Assembly (NCBI RefSeq): GCF_001482285.1 | Contig: NZ_LOEP01000033.1 | Location: 145,829 to 209,828, forward strand | Source: Haloferax sp. Q22 | GTDB taxonomy: Archaea; Halobacteriota; Halobacteria; Halobacteriales; Haloferacaceae | Direction of reading: 5' to 3' | Length of the DNA: 64,000 nt | In this document: piece by piece, positions 63,582 to 64,000 of the stretch | Layout of the letters: every line of letters starts with the position of its first letter | Numbering within the stretch: the stretch's first letter is position 1 | Notes under the pieces: generated by a model | What the model was told of the DNA's origin: nothing | The model's database searches: none | What the model saw: only the letters and a program-made list of their open reading frames with translations | Position numbers and translations under genes: made by a program

Positions 63582-63667
63582 GACGTTCCTCGGAGTCGCG
63601 GCGGGCGGAACGGTCCCGCTCGCCTCGCGTCCGAACGCTCAAGTGGTCGGCCCGCACGCGTCCGTGT

Positions 63668-64000
63668 ATGCTGGACGAGTTGTTGGGTCGAGCCGAACTC
63701 AAAGAGCGCATCGCCGAGTTGGAAGACGAACGCGACGCGTTAGCCGGGCGTCTGGAGGGCGAGTCCGACCGCCGACAGGAGGCGGCACGCGCGCGACAGG
63801 AGGCCGAAAAGGAGGTCAACCGCCTCGAAGACCGCGTCACCGAACTCGAAGACCGCGTGGAGCGCCTCTCGGGCGAGGACGACTCCCTCGACTTCCGCGG
63901 GACCGAGGACCTCCGCGGCGACCGCCTCCGCGAGGTACTGTCCCGCCTCGATTCGGTTTCGACCGACGCGGAGGGCGCGCTCACCGCCGCCGTCGCCGAC
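63668..64000 (+). CDS. Vms1/Ankzf1-like protein, N-terminal part (3' truncated)
   Basis: The first 111 codons are visible; the window ends inside the gene. They form a long coiled coil (LKERIAELEDERDAL, EAEKEVNRLEDRVTELEDRVERL) and the start of a globular domain (FRGTEDLRGDRLREVLSRLDSV). This layout matches haloarchaeal Vms1/Ankzf1-family peptidyl-tRNA hydrolase-like proteins as I remember them, which act in ribosome rescue, but the catalytic domain is beyond the end. Confidence 0.6.
   Translation, partial: MLDELLGRAELKERIAELEDERDALAGRLEGESDRRQEAARARQEAEKEVNRLEDRVTELEDRVERLSGEDDSLDFRGTEDLRGDRLREVLSRLDSVSTDAEGALTAAVAD

Noticed and set aside
1..64000. CRISPR arrays, rRNA or tRNA genes, and integrase-type attachment sites
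   Set aside because: No regularly spaced repeats, tRNA T-loop-like stretches in a cloverleaf context, or integrase genes were seen.

Overview
The window is chromosomal DNA of a halophilic archaeon of the class Halobacteria, most likely a Haloferax-type genome. The evidence is high GC, very acidic predicted proteins (Asp/Glu-rich, Lys-poor), TATA-like boxes about 30 nt upstream of start codons (leaderless transcripts), twin-arginine lipoprotein signals, a GINS/small-primase pair, Cdc48 and a TrmB regulator. The genus assignment rests on remembered gene order (cdc48, peroxiredoxin, ginS, priS, aldo-keto reductase, sugar ABC importer, trmB) and was not searched. No rRNA, tRNA or CRISPR array was seen.

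Layout. 1-5.7 kb: the end of a sugar-isomerase/oxidoreductase operon, an eIF2B-like protein, a pilin-like protein, PanB and an alpha/beta hydrolase. 5.9-11.4 kb: a small Hsp20-like gene abutting cdc48, then peroxiredoxin, GINS and primase small subunit. 11.5-21 kb: a carbohydrate block with an aldo-keto reductase, a four-gene CUT1-type ABC importer, a Gfo/Idh/MocA dehydrogenase and the TrmB regulator, whose promoter carries an exact TACT-N7-GAGTA operator. 21-31.5 kb: proteasome-assembly-chaperone family protein, MscS channel, stress protein, metallophosphatase, dodecin, a FilR1-like regulator, two membrane proteins, small zinc-ribbon and Fe-S carrier genes, hisD and two exported proteins. 31.5-37.6 kb: a serine/alanine-glyoxylate-type aminotransferase next to a giant FAD/Fe-S 2-hydroxyacid dehydrogenase, plus a flavodoxin-like protein. 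37.7-40.1 kb: thiE-thiM-thiD. 40.2-50.6 kb: aldolase, methyltransferase, aldo-keto reductase, VOC dioxygenase, a second aminotransferase, a tautomerase broken by two frameshifts, a PAS histidine kinase, a divergent NRAMP transporter and a flippase.

50.6-54.2 kb is the accessory part. A 1.44-kb TnpB-only (IS1341-type) element, bounded by two matching hairpins, sits inside the C-terminal remnant of a VIT1/CCC1-type transporter gene and is followed by a two-RCK potassium channel; base use here is more AT-rich than the surroundings. 54.2-64 kb returns to core genes: a lipoprotein, a geranylgeranyl-reductase-family flavoprotein, a D-2-hydroxyacid dehydrogenase, ilvD, moaB with a His-rich head, a second FilR1-like regulator, a zinc-less MDR oxidoreductase, and the start of a Vms1-like protein.

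I found no clearly undescribed multigene system. The strongest leads are the precisely reconstructable TnpB insertion with its predicted guide RNA, the TrmB operator over its own promoter, the tight coupling of an Hsp20-like miniprotein to Cdc48, an NRAMP protein without the DPGN metal site, and the doubly frameshifted tautomerase.
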